From contig CBDUGP010000029.1 of NCBI GenBank assembly GCA_965366625.1, forward strand, positions 19,807-83,806: a DNA stretch of 64,000 nucleotides. Reading direction: 5' to 3'. Each line of letters opens with the position of its first letter. Position 1 is the first letter of the stretch. Both the position numbers and the translations under genes were made by a program. Source of the DNA: JAUIJL01 sp965366625 (GTDB lineage: Bacteria; Acidobacteriota; Thermoanaerobaculia; Multivoradales; J023). Below are positions 34,301-43,265 of this stretch, in pieces. A model generated the notes under the pieces. The model ran no database searches. It was not told the origin of the DNA and saw nothing but the letters and a program-made list of their open reading frames with translations.

Positions 34301-36065
34301 CGTGGTGGTCTTCATGGATGATGCGAACACCGTTTAAGGGCGATCCGCCCGCCCGCCGATCCCTGAGATAAACGTTGAATAAACCGCTCTCGGGATCGAA
34401 TAACGACCACCCCCCGGCGGCGACCCAGAGCCGTCCCTGGCTGTCTTCGAAAACGGAGTTGACCGAATTCGAGGGCAGGCTGGTTTCGTCGTCCGGGTCG
34501 TGGGACAGACGTCGGATCACTTTTCCAGAATCGCGATCAAAGAGCAGCAAGCCGCTGCCGAACGTGCCGATCCAGAAGCGCTTTTCCGAGTCTTCAAAGA
34601 GGCACGACGGGCGTGAAAATTCCAGCGATTCGAGGTGATGCGCCACCACCCGTCGCCGGTCTTGGCTGAACCGGTTGAGTCCGCCGCCTAGTGTGCCTAC
34701 CCACAAAATGCCGTCGGAGTCCTCGTAGACGGGAAAGATCGTGTTGCCGTCGAGGGTTTCGGGGTCTGCCGGATCGTGGCGATAAAGCCGGAATTTATGT
34801 TTGTCGCGGCTGAATCGATCGATGCCCGCGCCGAAGGTGCCGATCCATAGAATGCCCGAGCGATCCTCGTAAAGGGCACGCACAAAATCGTTGCTCAGGC
34901 TGCCCGGATCCGCGGGTTGATGTCGATAAACGATGAACGCGTCCAAGTCCGGATCGTAGCGGTTGAGCCCGCCGCCTTCGGTACCGATCCAAACCGTCCC
35001 TTGGCTGTCTTCGAGAAAATCCCTGACGCGGTCGCTGCCCAAGCTGTGCGGATCCTCCGGATCTTGGCGGTAGCTTCGGATCTCGAAAGTCTGACGGTCG
35101 AAGCGCACAAGCGCTTCGTGGGTTGCAACCCACAGGGTGCCGTCACCGGTCTCCGCGATCGGCCGCGCGCTGCCTTCGCTGCCTTGGTCGAGAAAAATCT
35201 GGACCTGCCCGTTGGACGGATCGAATCGATAGAGACCGCCTCCGCGGCTGCCGAGCCAAAGCATGCCGTCGCTATCTTCAATGAGGTTGTTGAATCGTCG
35301 GCTGCCTGGCTCGGTCGGCGGATCGTCCAGGGAGAACCGTTCAAAGCGCTCGGAATCCCCTTCCGGTGGACCCTCGCTGGGTGTGAGTCGGCGGTGGAGC
35401 GTGGATTGAGTCGCAATCCAAAGCTCGCCGTCTCGGGAGGTCAGAATCCCGGCGATGCGGTCGTCCGCCAAGCTCGAAGGGTCCTCTGGATCGTGACGGA
35501 CGGAAGCCAGGCTCAAGGTCTTCAGCTCGATGCGGGTCACGCCGTTGCGCGGGGATCCGAGCCAACTGAAACCATCGTTCGTTTTGTCGCCGCTGTTGAC
35601 GAAGCTGAGGGGCAAGGAAGCGGGATCGTCGGGGTCGTGCTGTAAGCGTTGAAAACGCTCGGTTTCCAGGTCGAAAATGCTGATCAAACCGGGCTGATTA
35701 AAAAAGATCCACAGCCGTTTCTGGCCGTCTTCAAAGAGGCCGGTGACGTAGTTGTCGGCCAGGGAAGTGGGATCGTCGGGATCGTGACGGAAGACCTCGA
35801 TTTCATAACCGTCGAATCGGTTGAGGCCGTCCTCGGTTCCGAACCACATGAAACCACGGCTGTCCTGGATAATCGCATTGCCCGAGGCTTGGGACAGCCC
35901 TTCAGAAATCGACAAGTGATCGAAACGGATTCGATGGCTCTGACCTACGACCGACTGAGCCGTCGCCAGCATCAGCAAGCCGATCGCGATCCATCCACCC
36001 AAGGTTTGTCTTCGCAAAGGGATCACACCAGGTTGAAGAAGTTGGGTCGTAGACGGTTTGAGCAT
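31326..36065 (-). CDS. Propeller-sensor hybrid histidine kinase with receiver and PP2C (SpoIIE-type) output
   Basis: About 1580 aa. Order: signal/anchor (GGWIAIGLLMLATAQSVVG), two-component-regulator propeller repeats with HDP.DP.SL and ED..G.LWIGT motifs (~30-730), Y_Y_Y domain (~740-830), transmembrane helix (TWWAYCLYALALVAAVLAYV), HisKA (NTSHELRTPLNGII), HATPase (NVVGNGIKFT; GTGLGLTITRRLV), receiver (VMIVDDEP; ILLDVMMPG; LVTAK; Lys in DYLTKPFS), then a PP2C/SpoIIE-like phosphatase (EVGGDYYDF; VTGDATGHGISAGM; SDGLPERIG; PPSDDITALVLKRR). HTCS-type hybrids usually end in an AraC DNA-binding domain; here the output is a Ser/Thr phosphatase, suggesting partner-switching control or cross-talk with Ser/Thr phosphorylation such as the kinase at 5994. 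Start uncertain: ATG 36065 or GTG 36101, neither with a good ribosome site. Confidence 0.93.
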   Translation of the reverse strand: MLKPSTTQLLQPGVIPLRRQTLGGWIAIGLLMLATAQSVVGQSHRIRFDHLSISEGLSQASGNAIIQDSRGFMWFGTEDGLNRFDGYEIEVFRHDPDDPTSLADNYVTGLFEDGQKRLWIFFNQPGLISIFDLETERFQRLQHDPDDPASLPLSFVNSGDKTNDGFSWLGSPRNGVTRIELKTLSLASVRHDPEDPSSLADDRIAGILTSRDGELWIATQSTLHRRLTPSEGPPEGDSERFERFSLDDPPTEPGSRRFNNLIEDSDGMLWLGSRGGGLYRFDPSNGQVQIFLDQGSEGSARPIAETGDGTLWVATHEALVRFDRQTFEIRSYRQDPEDPHSLGSDRVRDFLEDSQGTVWIGTEGGGLNRYDPDLDAFIVYRHQPADPGSLSNDFVRALYEDRSGILWIGTFGAGIDRFSRDKHKFRLYRHDPADPETLDGNTIFPVYEDSDGILWVGTLGGGLNRFSQDRRRVVAHHLESLEFSRPSCLFEDSEKRFWIGTFGSGLLLFDRDSGKVIRRLSHDPDDETSLPSNSVNSVFEDSQGRLWVAAGGWSLFDPESGLFNVYLRDRRAGGSPLNGVRIIHEDHHGELWITNSQGLSRYDEQSESFTQFSADPRDPHSLSHPNIMGLYETPDGHFWVTTYGGGLNRFDPKTGRSEVITTKNGLPSDALYGILPDDQGNLWISSNGGLVRLDPSTMAITTYDVDDGLQSNEFNDRSYFRSRTGELFFGGVNGLNSFFPDQLKSSDYQPPVVITSLIKSGLRQKLDLSADDAELVVSYKENFFSFEFASLDYSTPEKNLYAYKLEGFDDDWIQAGSRRFAGYTNLDGGRYVFRVRGTNSDGVWSEKDASIAVRVTTPPWKTWWAYCLYALALVAAVLAYVRHKTAVHREEVRRQRKETERLRQIDRMKDELLANTSHELRTPLNGIIGITQSLLDGATGKLSQTTRSNLAMVVSSGRRLAHLVDDILDFSKLRQHQIELRRSAVKLRAVVDDVLALSQPLLAGKDLELLNEVPKDLPLIDADSNRLQQIFHNVVGNGIKFTKAGRVTVSAQSRDDQVVITVSDTGIGIPADQIDRVFQSFAQADGSTARTYGGTGLGLTITRRLVELHGGNIRVESVEGEGTRVIFSLPCCVESEDGAEETGHFDDERAMPEPVLAQIRDLESVELLPFDGLEGSPDNGGFGPGHGGTGNGNRHGHGPDSRHANRHSVGAGVMIVDDEPINLQVMRNILSLEGFAISQAHDGPQCLAQLDGGETPNIILLDVMMPGMTGFEVTREIRNRYSANDLPILLVTAKNQVSDLEKGLASGANDYLTKPFSRNELLARMRTHLSLARAHTMEAENQRKTEELEQARMIQLSLLPKSPPDLPYLDIAVHMETATEVGGDYYDFFTQDDGALYVVTGDATGHGISAGMVVSMTKSALKALDVQSPHLLLHQLNQVLRAVKLERMQMALNVTYLTDTEIAISSAAMPPSYLYRPGRGVEEILLPGLPLGAMQQAVYTLKVLEFHRDDVLLQISDGLPERIGANDDMLGYDAIAECLEANGNRPAQEILDALLELHREWAGTRPPSDDITALVLKRR

Positions 36066-36277
36066 GGATAAGATGATAGAAGATCGGAGGCGCTCGCGCA
36101 CTTGCCCCGTGGCGTTCTGGGGGCAGGGCGCGGCTCTGAGTCAGCGAATCCTCGTCGTCTCGGCCCCGGAAAAGGCCGCTCGAACACCTGGGACTGGTGC
36201 GCAGATGCCCGAGTCGCCTATGCTTCGTCCCACGCCGGGGTCGTCGAGTCGACCCAGTCTCTTTCAGTAAAGGAAAT

Positions 36278-36802
36278 ATGATGCGCCGATTTTCCCGTTT
36301 GTCTGTCTCGAACCTTCCCTGGACCCTGTTGTTCTGCTCGATGCTCTTGTTGTGCTCGGCCCTGCCGACCTTCGCCGCCGATGCGCCTGTGCAGGCCAAA
36401 GTCGAAGATTTGGCTTGGCTCGCCGGCTGTTGGGCCAGCGTTTCCGGAGAGCCCGGATCGGGGGAGCAGTGGTCGGTTCCGGCCGGCGGCTCCATGGTGG
36501 GTGCCGGCCGAACGATCAAAGACTCAAAAACCGTGGCCTATGAGTTTTTGGTCATCCACGAAACCTCAGACGGGGGCGTGGTTTATTTCGCCTCTCCCAA
36601 CGGCCAAGGGAAAACCGCCTTCGGTCTGGTTTTTCTGGACAAACGAGGGGTCGTTTTCGAAAACCCCAATCACGATTTTCCCCAACGCATCATCTACAAA
36701 TTGAAAGACGACGGCACCCTGGCGGCGCGCATTGAGGGCAAAGTCAAGGATGAAGAAAAAGGCGTCGACTTTGCCATGAAGAAAGTCTCCTGCACTCCCT
36801 GA
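36278..36802 (+). CDS. Exported DUF6265-like protein
   Basis: 174 aa; AAAGGAA precedes ATG 36278/36281. Signal peptide LLFCSMLLLCSALPTFAA. The pattern DLAWLAGCW....E..W....GGSMVG..R and FENPNHDFPQRIIYK is that of DUF6265 (lipocalin-like small exported proteins). Function unknown. Convergent with the next gene, 14 bp between stops. Confidence 0.85.
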   Translation: MMRRFSRLSVSNLPWTLLFCSMLLLCSALPTFAADAPVQAKVEDLAWLAGCWASVSGEPGSGEQWSVPAGGSMVGAGRTIKDSKTVAYEFLVIHETSDGGVVYFASPNGQGKTAFGLVFLDKRGVVFENPNHDFPQRIIYKLKDDGTLAARIEGKVKDEEKGVDFAMKKVSCTP

Positions 36803-36816
36803 TCTGACCGGAACGG

Positions 36817-37659
36817 CTAGGGAGCCTTGCTTCGACGAGAGATCCAGAGCCCGGCCACGGCGAGCACGGCCGCCAGGATTCCCAAAGCCACGGACGACGC
36901 CGTCGGCACCTCCACCACCTGGGGCCCGCCCAAAAGACCCGCCTGGCAATCCAGGTATTCCTGTTCTAGGGCCGGACCGTAGGGATAAGGTTCTTCGACA
37001 AGGCTCAGGTTGCCGCCGTCGATATCCACTCGCGCCAGCCTTACCGGTCCGGACGAAGGGAATAAAACGAACCATTCCTCAAAGAAATAGGTCCGTTTGC
37101 CGGTATCGTCTTGGTAAGAACAGCCGGCATCTCCGAGCAAGAGATTGAAGTTGAATTCGGTGAAATTTACCCCCGGTACGCGGCCGTAAAGGTCGGCCAG
37201 CTCTTCGACCCGATAGTTGCCGTCGAATCCTAAATAGACCCATTCTTCGAGGGTGGTGTACCACTGGGCAAAGTCTTGGTCTAAAAGCTCATTGAGGCAG
37301 TTGAAGTCGGGATTCTCGCCCTCTTCTGCTTGGTCTCGGGTGGCCGCGTCGACAAACCGCACGAAGAGACCGTCGGGGACGACATTGAAGCTGGCGGGTA
37401 TGGCCGCAATCTCCGGATACTGCAAAGCAATTCTTTCGAGATCCGCGACGATCGTGTTGTAAGTGCCGGAGTCGGCCGCGATCCCACGGCTGGACCACAG
37501 CGCCAAAAGCTCCGCGTCTACATTCTCGCGTGGTGAGGCCTCTAGCTCTGCGGCGGGGTCCAGAGATGCCGCGTCCAGGCAAAGCTGAGTTTGGCCATAA
37601 GCAGGCAATGCCGACAACAAGGTCGGAATCACAATCAAAAGGGCGCGATGGACTGTCAT
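36817..37659 (-). CDS. Exported protein with IPTL-type C-terminal sorting signal
   Basis: 280 aa from ATG 37659, preceded by GGGAG; signal peptide ALLIVIPTLLSALPAYG. The middle is acidic with few cysteines and no family I recognise. The end reads VEVPTASSVALGILAAVLAVAGLWISRRSK: a VPTxS motif, one membrane helix and a basic cluster, the layout of PEP-CTERM/IPTL-CTERM sorting signals, which are cut by exosortase/archaeosortase-like enzymes. No sortase gene is in the window. Confidence 0.82.
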   Translation of the reverse strand: MTVHRALLIVIPTLLSALPAYGQTQLCLDAASLDPAAELEASPRENVDAELLALWSSRGIAADSGTYNTIVADLERIALQYPEIAAIPASFNVVPDGLFVRFVDAATRDQAEEGENPDFNCLNELLDQDFAQWYTTLEEWVYLGFDGNYRVEELADLYGRVPGVNFTEFNFNLLLGDAGCSYQDDTGKRTYFFEEWFVLFPSSGPVRLARVDIDGGNLSLVEEPYPYGPALEQEYLDCQAGLLGGPQVVEVPTASSVALGILAAVLAVAGLWISRRSKAP

Positions 37660-38037
37660 GGGGGCTCCCTCGTCGTCGGTTCGGTTCGCCATCCAAGTTA
37701 TCAGTGGTGTCGGGACGGCGCTTTGGGCCTTGAAATGTCATTGTAGCATATTTAAGAAAGCTCCGAGACCGAAGCTTATCGGTGAGCCCTAAGCAAAGAC
37801 ATTTGCGAGCCTTTTCAGACCTTTGCGGATCCCCGAGGGCGAGGTTCACTTGGACCGAACCACGCGGGTAGTTTCCAGCAAATCGGAGCCACCCCGATAC
37901 GTATCGAGGTCGTGTTAGAATCGTGGAAATCTCCCTTCTTTCGAGGGGCTTCGACTGACACGCTGTATTTTTGGTTTCCGAGACAAGAGAGAGCGTGTCC
38001 GATTTTAGGGGTTCAAATGATTTTAATGGAGGAACCC

Positions 38038-39642
38038 ATGCAGGGTGCGAACGATCACTTTATCCCGCTGTATGTAGACTACCTCCGGCGCAGTAGTGGG
38101 TTAGCCACAGCGCCGGATTCCGGGCCTTTGGAGTTGGCGGCCCGGCTGTTCGCGGTTGCGTCTCAAGTGGTGGAAGACCATCATGACCTAAGAGAGCTGC
38201 CGCAGTCGCCGCCCGTAAAGACGCTCCAAGATCTCGAAACGAAACTGTCTCAGCTCGATGACGGCATTTCCGGGCTGGATCTTTACGCCTGCTTGCACGA
38301 TGCCCTCGACCTGGTGCAAACCGTTTGTTGTATGAGGCATGATGACGGGATGCATGGCGAGGTCGAGATTGAAGCGGTTCAGTCGAAGGGTGACCGACGC
38401 CTGGGTGGCAGAGTCGTCTATTGGGTTCGAAGAAAACGATTGTATCGATCGCTGCGGCGAAAGAGTTGGGACGACGCCGAGGGACGGCGACCCCCCGAGT
38501 GGCTCGAGAGTCCGGGCCGGCATCTTGATCGGCTGTTCTGTTTTTGGCGGCGCGGCAATCATTTACCCCGGTTGGAGCGCGCGCAGCCAGTCCACTCTGA
38601 TCCACAGTCCCCACTGCTGAACGAGGCGGGTCTCGGGCTCGACAAAGGGCAACCCTGGCGTCTCGCCCTTTGCCCTTTGATCGGCGACGCCAAGACCTGT
38701 TTCGAGTTGGTCGGCGAAGGCAGGCGAGATTTCAGGACCCACACCACCTGCCCCGTGACCGCCGGCGATGGACACTCATTGCGAGAGCAGTTGGAAGATG
38801 CCCTCAAAGCTGCGGCGGAGCAGGAGATTCACCTCCTGGTGTTTCCTGAGCTGACCATCGACCTCGAAACTCGGGATTGGTTGTGTGCTCGCCTCAGGAA
38901 CTCGGGGACCAATCTGCCCTATGGAGTGGTGGCCGGCAGCTTTCACGTCGATCGGGAGGGCATCACTCGGCCTTATAACGAAAGCCTGCTCGTCGACGAA
39001 AAAGGATGGACGCTGTTGGCGCATTGCAAGGCCGGGCGTTTTCGAATCACCGGGGAGCAGCTCGACGCCGCCACGGGCAAGGGTTTTTTTCCGGGCGCCG
39101 AGTCCGCCGAGGCTTTAGGTATCGGCCCGCAAGACGAGATCCAAGAATTCATTCAGCCAGGTTCGAAGCTGCAGCTTTTGGAGGCCGCCTCTGCTCAAAT
39201 CGCAGTGCTGATTTGTGCGGATGCGATCGACCGAAGAAGTCGTCGGCAAATGCGGGACCTGATCGTCCAGCTCTTTCCGGATTTAGTTCTGCTGCCATCC
39301 ATGTCCTTCGAGTCCGGCCCTTTTCGTACCTTTGAAGAAGAGCTTCAAGAGCTTGAGGTCGGAACGTTGCTGGTCAACGCCCACTGTGTTTGCGAAGCCG
39401 GCGAAACGCTTGCATCCGTGAGTCTAGGGCACTACGAGCACAAGGGAGGACCGCCGGCCAGGGTCCGATGGCGCAAGGGGTGGCCCGAAGCCGAGCGGTG
39501 GAATCGTAGCCGAAAGGGGAAGACGGACGAGTGGACGGACTATTCCCTGAAAAAGGGAGAACCATACGCTTGGATGGCCGACTCTGTGGGCGAGAGAATC
39601 GGTTTGGTGGTCGACTTGAGTGTGTTCTGCAGCGAGTCGTAG
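38038..39642 (+). CDS. Nitrilase-superfamily (CN hydrolase) domain protein
   Basis: ATG 38038 follows GGAGGAA; the open frame upstream lacks a ribosome site. The C-terminal half carries the Glu-Lys-Cys triad of carbon-nitrogen hydrolases: Glu271 (LLVFPELTID), Lys331 (LLAHCKAGRF), Cys393 (VLICADAID). The ~215-residue N-terminal region is helical, Trp/Arg-rich, and not recognised. Stand-alone nitrilases are ~270-300 aa, so the extra domain is unusual; it may be a regulatory or partner-binding part. It is the first of four same-strand genes ending with a histidine kinase and a receiver protein, separated from the second by ~240 bp. Substrate unknown. Confidence 0.85.
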   Translation: MQGANDHFIPLYVDYLRRSSGLATAPDSGPLELAARLFAVASQVVEDHHDLRELPQSPPVKTLQDLETKLSQLDDGISGLDLYACLHDALDLVQTVCCMRHDDGMHGEVEIEAVQSKGDRRLGGRVVYWVRRKRLYRSLRRKSWDDAEGRRPPEWLESPGRHLDRLFCFWRRGNHLPRLERAQPVHSDPQSPLLNEAGLGLDKGQPWRLALCPLIGDAKTCFELVGEGRRDFRTHTTCPVTAGDGHSLREQLEDALKAAAEQEIHLLVFPELTIDLETRDWLCARLRNSGTNLPYGVVAGSFHVDREGITRPYNESLLVDEKGWTLLAHCKAGRFRITGEQLDAATGKGFFPGAESAEALGIGPQDEIQEFIQPGSKLQLLEAASAQIAVLICADAIDRRSRRQMRDLIVQLFPDLVLLPSMSFESGPFRTFEEELQELEVGTLLVNAHCVCEAGETLASVSLGHYEHKGGPPARVRWRKGWPEAERWNRSRKGKTDEWTDYSLKKGEPYAWMADSVGERIGLVVDLSVFCSES

Positions 39643-39878
39643 CTAAGCTAGGAGAACGTCATCCTAGACAAGGGTCAGCTCTTTCTCTATACTGAAATAT
39701 ACTGAAAGCGAAGATCTTAAAGATTCGCTAACACGCTCGATTTTAAGGGCCAATTTCTAGAAATATCTGCAAGGCCTCTTCTCTTTTTTGTATGACCTTT
39801 CGCCTCGCTCGGAATCGAGAGTCTCAAAGCCGCTTTTTGCCAACGGCGGAAAGGCCCGGCCATGACCAGGGGACAAAT

Positions 39879-40697
39879 ATGACCAGGACACAACGTCCGT
39901 CCGAGGATCTTCAGACTCTCGGCTCCCAACTTCGACAATCCCTCAAAACCATCGGCGAGCAAGACAGTCCCGACTCCACCGATTTTCGGCGATTCCTGCG
40001 TCGAGTCGTTTCCATGGGTTGGCGGGCCGCCGCAGGATGCAACACTTTGCGCATGCGCGAGGTAATCGAATTAGTGCGAGACGCGCGCCCTTTGATTGAC
40101 GACGCGCTTCCCCGACTGAAACCCCGCGAAACGGCAGCGGTGGAGCTCCAGCACATGCTCGGGGCTCTTTACGTAGGCGAGGACGAGCTTCGCGAGATGG
40201 AGCTTGAAGCCCGGTTGTCCGACCGGGGGCGCCCACCGCTCGAACGGGAGATCCTGAGAATTCTGGGAGAATCAGAGCTGCCGCTCAGGCAGGGGCAGGT
40301 TGCAGAGCTTCTGCCCGAGCAGGTCCGCGTGACGGCCGCTCGGGCTGGTCAAGTGCTACGAGAGCTGTACGACCATTCCATTGTTCGGCGGCAGATGGGG
40401 CGAGGCCCCGGTCGGTCCGAAGTCTCGCATTATTTGCTGGCGCCGCGAGGTTGGGCGTTGTGCCGTCAATTCGGGTTGTTGCAGGAAAAGTCCGGGCCTC
40501 AAGTGGTCTCTGCTCCATTGAAAAAAGAAGACAAGGAAGCGCTTGTTCTCGGTAGGTTGATCAGAGTGGCGGATTTGAGCAACGACACACGCCAAATCAA
40601 TATCGCGGAAGCTTATTGCAAGCGCCACAAGAACCACTCGGCTGCCCGGGAAATGGTGGCCCTCGGATCAGTGAGGATGGTTCCCGCGGGAGGTTAA
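39879..40697 (+). CDS. Winged-helix domain protein
   Basis: 272 aa from ATG 39879 behind AGGGGACAA. The N-terminus is polar and helical. Residues ~115-190 read as a winged helix (REILRILGESELPLRQGQVAELL, ARAGQVLRELYDHSIVRRQMG, SHYLLAPRG), similar in rhythm to MarR/BlaI-like wings. The last 60 residues (RLIRVADLSNDTRQINIAEAYCKRHKN) could be a tetramerisation or sensing part. Its stop lies 2 bp before the histidine kinase start, and the kinase's ribosome site is inside it, so the two are coupled. Likely regulator or DNA-linked adaptor of this cluster. Confidence 0.8.
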   Translation: MTRTQRPSEDLQTLGSQLRQSLKTIGEQDSPDSTDFRRFLRRVVSMGWRAAAGCNTLRMREVIELVRDARPLIDDALPRLKPRETAAVELQHMLGALYVGEDELREMELEARLSDRGRPPLEREILRILGESELPLRQGQVAELLPEQVRVTAARAGQVLRELYDHSIVRRQMGRGPGRSEVSHYLLAPRGWALCRQFGLLQEKSGPQVVSAPLKKEDKEALVLGRLIRVADLSNDTRQINIAEAYCKRHKNHSAAREMVALGSVRMVPAGG

Positions 40698-40699
40698 AA

Positions 40700-43246
40700 A
40701 TGCTCTTTCGACGATCGGGCGGGTCGAGAGAGCGGCGCCTATTGAAAAGACTTGCGGAGCTCTCACGCAAGACTGATAGACCCTTTTCAGAGGTGCTCGA
40801 AAGCTTGGCCGAAGCCCTGGTCGAGCTTTCCGGTGCGGGCGTGGGTGCAGCCCTTGCGCTTTTCGAGCAAGGCAAGACCTTCGCCCGGCCCCCTTTGATC
40901 GCCGAGGGGCGAAGCCTTCTCGCGTTGAACCCTGCTGATCCTGATCTGAAAAATCTGCCCGCCGGTTTGCGGTCAGGCGAAGGAGTTTGCGAGCTCCGTT
41001 TAGCTGAGGGCGAAAAATCGGAAGTCCTCACGGCGGTTGAAATAGAAGCCAAGGGCGACTGGCAGATTGCGATTCTCTTACCCGGGGAAGCAGCGGCTAC
41101 CCGTGAAGCCCAGGAGATTCTGAATCATGTGGGTCCGTGGATTGCCATGATCATTCTCCAAGCCCTTTCGGCCCAGGCTGAGAACAGGATCGAGAAGCTC
41201 CATGATTTAGTACGCCGGGAGCTTAGAAAGAAGGATCCGAGCCTCCCAAAACTGGTTTCCGAGCTGAAGACGATTTTCGAAGCAACGGTAGCAACGGTTC
41301 TGTTGGCGGAGAGCGCGTCCAAGACGTTAAGACTCAGCTGTAGCACTGACGGCCGGCTTGGACGGGATCGGCCGGTCGTATACCGCGAGAATCAAGGGTG
41401 GACCGGTTTCGTGTTTGCGAGCGGTAGATCTTTGCGAGTTGCGGATCTGGAGGATTCACGAGCAATCGAAGAAGAGCACGGTTTGGATCCGGGGCACCCC
41501 TACCACGAAGAACGCACCCCAGACGGTGAGCAGACGATTCAATTTCTTGGTGTGCCCATCCGTGGCTCTGAGGAGCCGATTGGGGTTTTGCGGCTCTCGA
41601 GGGCGGGGAATACCCCGCGATTCACGGCCGAGGACCAAGCAGCCCTTGAGTTTTTCGCCGATCTCCTAGGAATTGCTCTCAAGAGAACCTGGAGGTTAAT
41701 AGTCGCTAAGGCGGTGAATGATTCGACTTCGATCGGTATCGCGATCTCTCACCGTGAAGAGCAACCCGATGAGTCTTGGATTCCCCGGCTACGGTTCGTC
41801 AACCCCGGGGCGCTGAAGATTTTGGGGTATACCAAAGAGGATGTGGAAGGTGCCGACGCCCGCAAGCTCTATGCGCTGAACGACTACGAGATTTTGCGAG
41901 GTAAGCTGAAGCTACTATTGACAGAAAAGGGGACCACGGAACCCAAAGAACTTGGTCCCGAGGATGTTCACCTTCTTCACAAGGATAAATCTCCGAGAGC
42001 CGTCAAGATTTCTTATCGAATCCTTGAGGACTCACGGATTCAGCCTCCTGCCACCTACACTATCGGGATATTCCGTGATCGCACAGAAGAAGCGAAGGGA
42101 CGAGCTCAGCACTCCCGGCTGATGGAGATGCTCGGTGAAATGGGCATTGCCTACTTCCGGTCCACCCCAGCAGGGAAAACTGTTGAGACATCTGCGGCCG
42201 AGGCCGAGATTCTGGGCTATTCCGCCTCCGCACTGATTCAGCTCGATCGCGTGAAGCTGTATGAGACGTTCAAAGATCGCAAAACGCTGATCGACGATGC
42301 AATCTCGAAACCTCCAGGTCAACTGACCCGCGTGCGTCAGCCTCTCATCCGCAGCAACGGCGAGCGAATCGAAACCGCCGGTTATATGCGGACAGTTCGA
42401 GATCGAATGGAAGGGGATCAAGTCACGGTCGAAGGGCTCTACCAGGACGTAACTCAGCGTTTGGAGCTCCAAAGATTTGTGGATTTGAGCTCAGATGATG
42501 TCTTGGATGAAGACGAACTCTTGAAAAAGCTGACCGAGCGACAAAAAAGGCAGCAGGCCTATCTGTCCAGCCTTGGGCATCAGCTCGTCACTCCTTTGGC
42601 TTCGCTGGTAGGCAATCTCGAAGATCTGAAGTCCGGTTTGCTGGAGGATCGCGACGAGATCGAGACCACATTGACCTGGGTCATCGGTCAGACTGGTCAG
42701 TGCATGAGGATGGTCCAGAATCTTTCCTATCTGGACAAAATCTTGCGTCGGGAACCCCTTGACAAGCAGCATCTTTCCTTAGCCAAGCTCTGCATAGAGA
42801 CCCGCCACGATTTCCTGCACCAGATGGAGGCGAAGCACCTTAAAGTGTATGTTAACGGGACGTCTATCGATCAGCATATTGGAATCGTCCTCGGCCACCC
42901 CGACCTGCTACGTCAGGTGATCATCAATCTGGTCGACAACGCGTTGAAATACTCGAAGCCCTATTCCGCGATTCGGGTTTATGCAGACTCGGATTCGGAG
43001 GGTCCGAAACTGGAAGTCTCCAATGAAGGTCTGCCCGTGCCCAAGGCATTGCGCAAACGAATTTTTGACCGCGGCGTTCGAACCAATCGTGCCCGACAAT
43101 GGATCCCGGACGGAACCGGGCTCGGCCTGTGGTTGGTCAAGCTCATCGTTGAGGCGCACGGCGGGTCGATCGTCTGCGATGGAGAGCGCGATGGGCGGGG
43201 TCGTCGCCGGAATGTGTTTAGATTGAGATTGCCCCTTGTGTCCTGA
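40700..43246 (+). CDS. Soluble multisensor histidine kinase (GAF-GAF-PAS-PAS-HisKA-HATPase)
   Basis: 848 aa, no transmembrane helices. Residues ~10-170 and ~175-345 look like two GAF domains (the second includes GWTGFVFASGRSL and IQFLGVPIRG). Two PAS domains follow (~350-470, RFVNPGALKILGYTKED; ~475-600, ILGYSASALIQLD). Kinase core: H-box SLGHQLVTPLASL with His627 (the usual E-L-R is Q-L-V), N-box NLVDNALKYS, G-box DGTGLGLWLVKLIVEAHGGS. It should sense an intracellular ligand. Start ATG 40700 after GGGAGG. The adjacent receiver-only protein (20 bp downstream) is the likely partner. Confidence 0.93.
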   Translation: MLFRRSGGSRERRLLKRLAELSRKTDRPFSEVLESLAEALVELSGAGVGAALALFEQGKTFARPPLIAEGRSLLALNPADPDLKNLPAGLRSGEGVCELRLAEGEKSEVLTAVEIEAKGDWQIAILLPGEAAATREAQEILNHVGPWIAMIILQALSAQAENRIEKLHDLVRRELRKKDPSLPKLVSELKTIFEATVATVLLAESASKTLRLSCSTDGRLGRDRPVVYRENQGWTGFVFASGRSLRVADLEDSRAIEEEHGLDPGHPYHEERTPDGEQTIQFLGVPIRGSEEPIGVLRLSRAGNTPRFTAEDQAALEFFADLLGIALKRTWRLIVAKAVNDSTSIGIAISHREEQPDESWIPRLRFVNPGALKILGYTKEDVEGADARKLYALNDYEILRGKLKLLLTEKGTTEPKELGPEDVHLLHKDKSPRAVKISYRILEDSRIQPPATYTIGIFRDRTEEAKGRAQHSRLMEMLGEMGIAYFRSTPAGKTVETSAAEAEILGYSASALIQLDRVKLYETFKDRKTLIDDAISKPPGQLTRVRQPLIRSNGERIETAGYMRTVRDRMEGDQVTVEGLYQDVTQRLELQRFVDLSSDDVLDEDELLKKLTERQKRQQAYLSSLGHQLVTPLASLVGNLEDLKSGLLEDRDEIETTLTWVIGQTGQCMRMVQNLSYLDKILRREPLDKQHLSLAKLCIETRHDFLHQMEAKHLKVYVNGTSIDQHIGIVLGHPDLLRQVIINLVDNALKYSKPYSAIRVYADSDSEGPKLEVSNEGLPVPKALRKRIFDRGVRTNRARQWIPDGTGLGLWLVKLIVEAHGGSIVCDGERDGRGRRRNVFRLRLPLVS

Positions 43247-43265
43247 ACCCTTGGAGCCGACAGCC

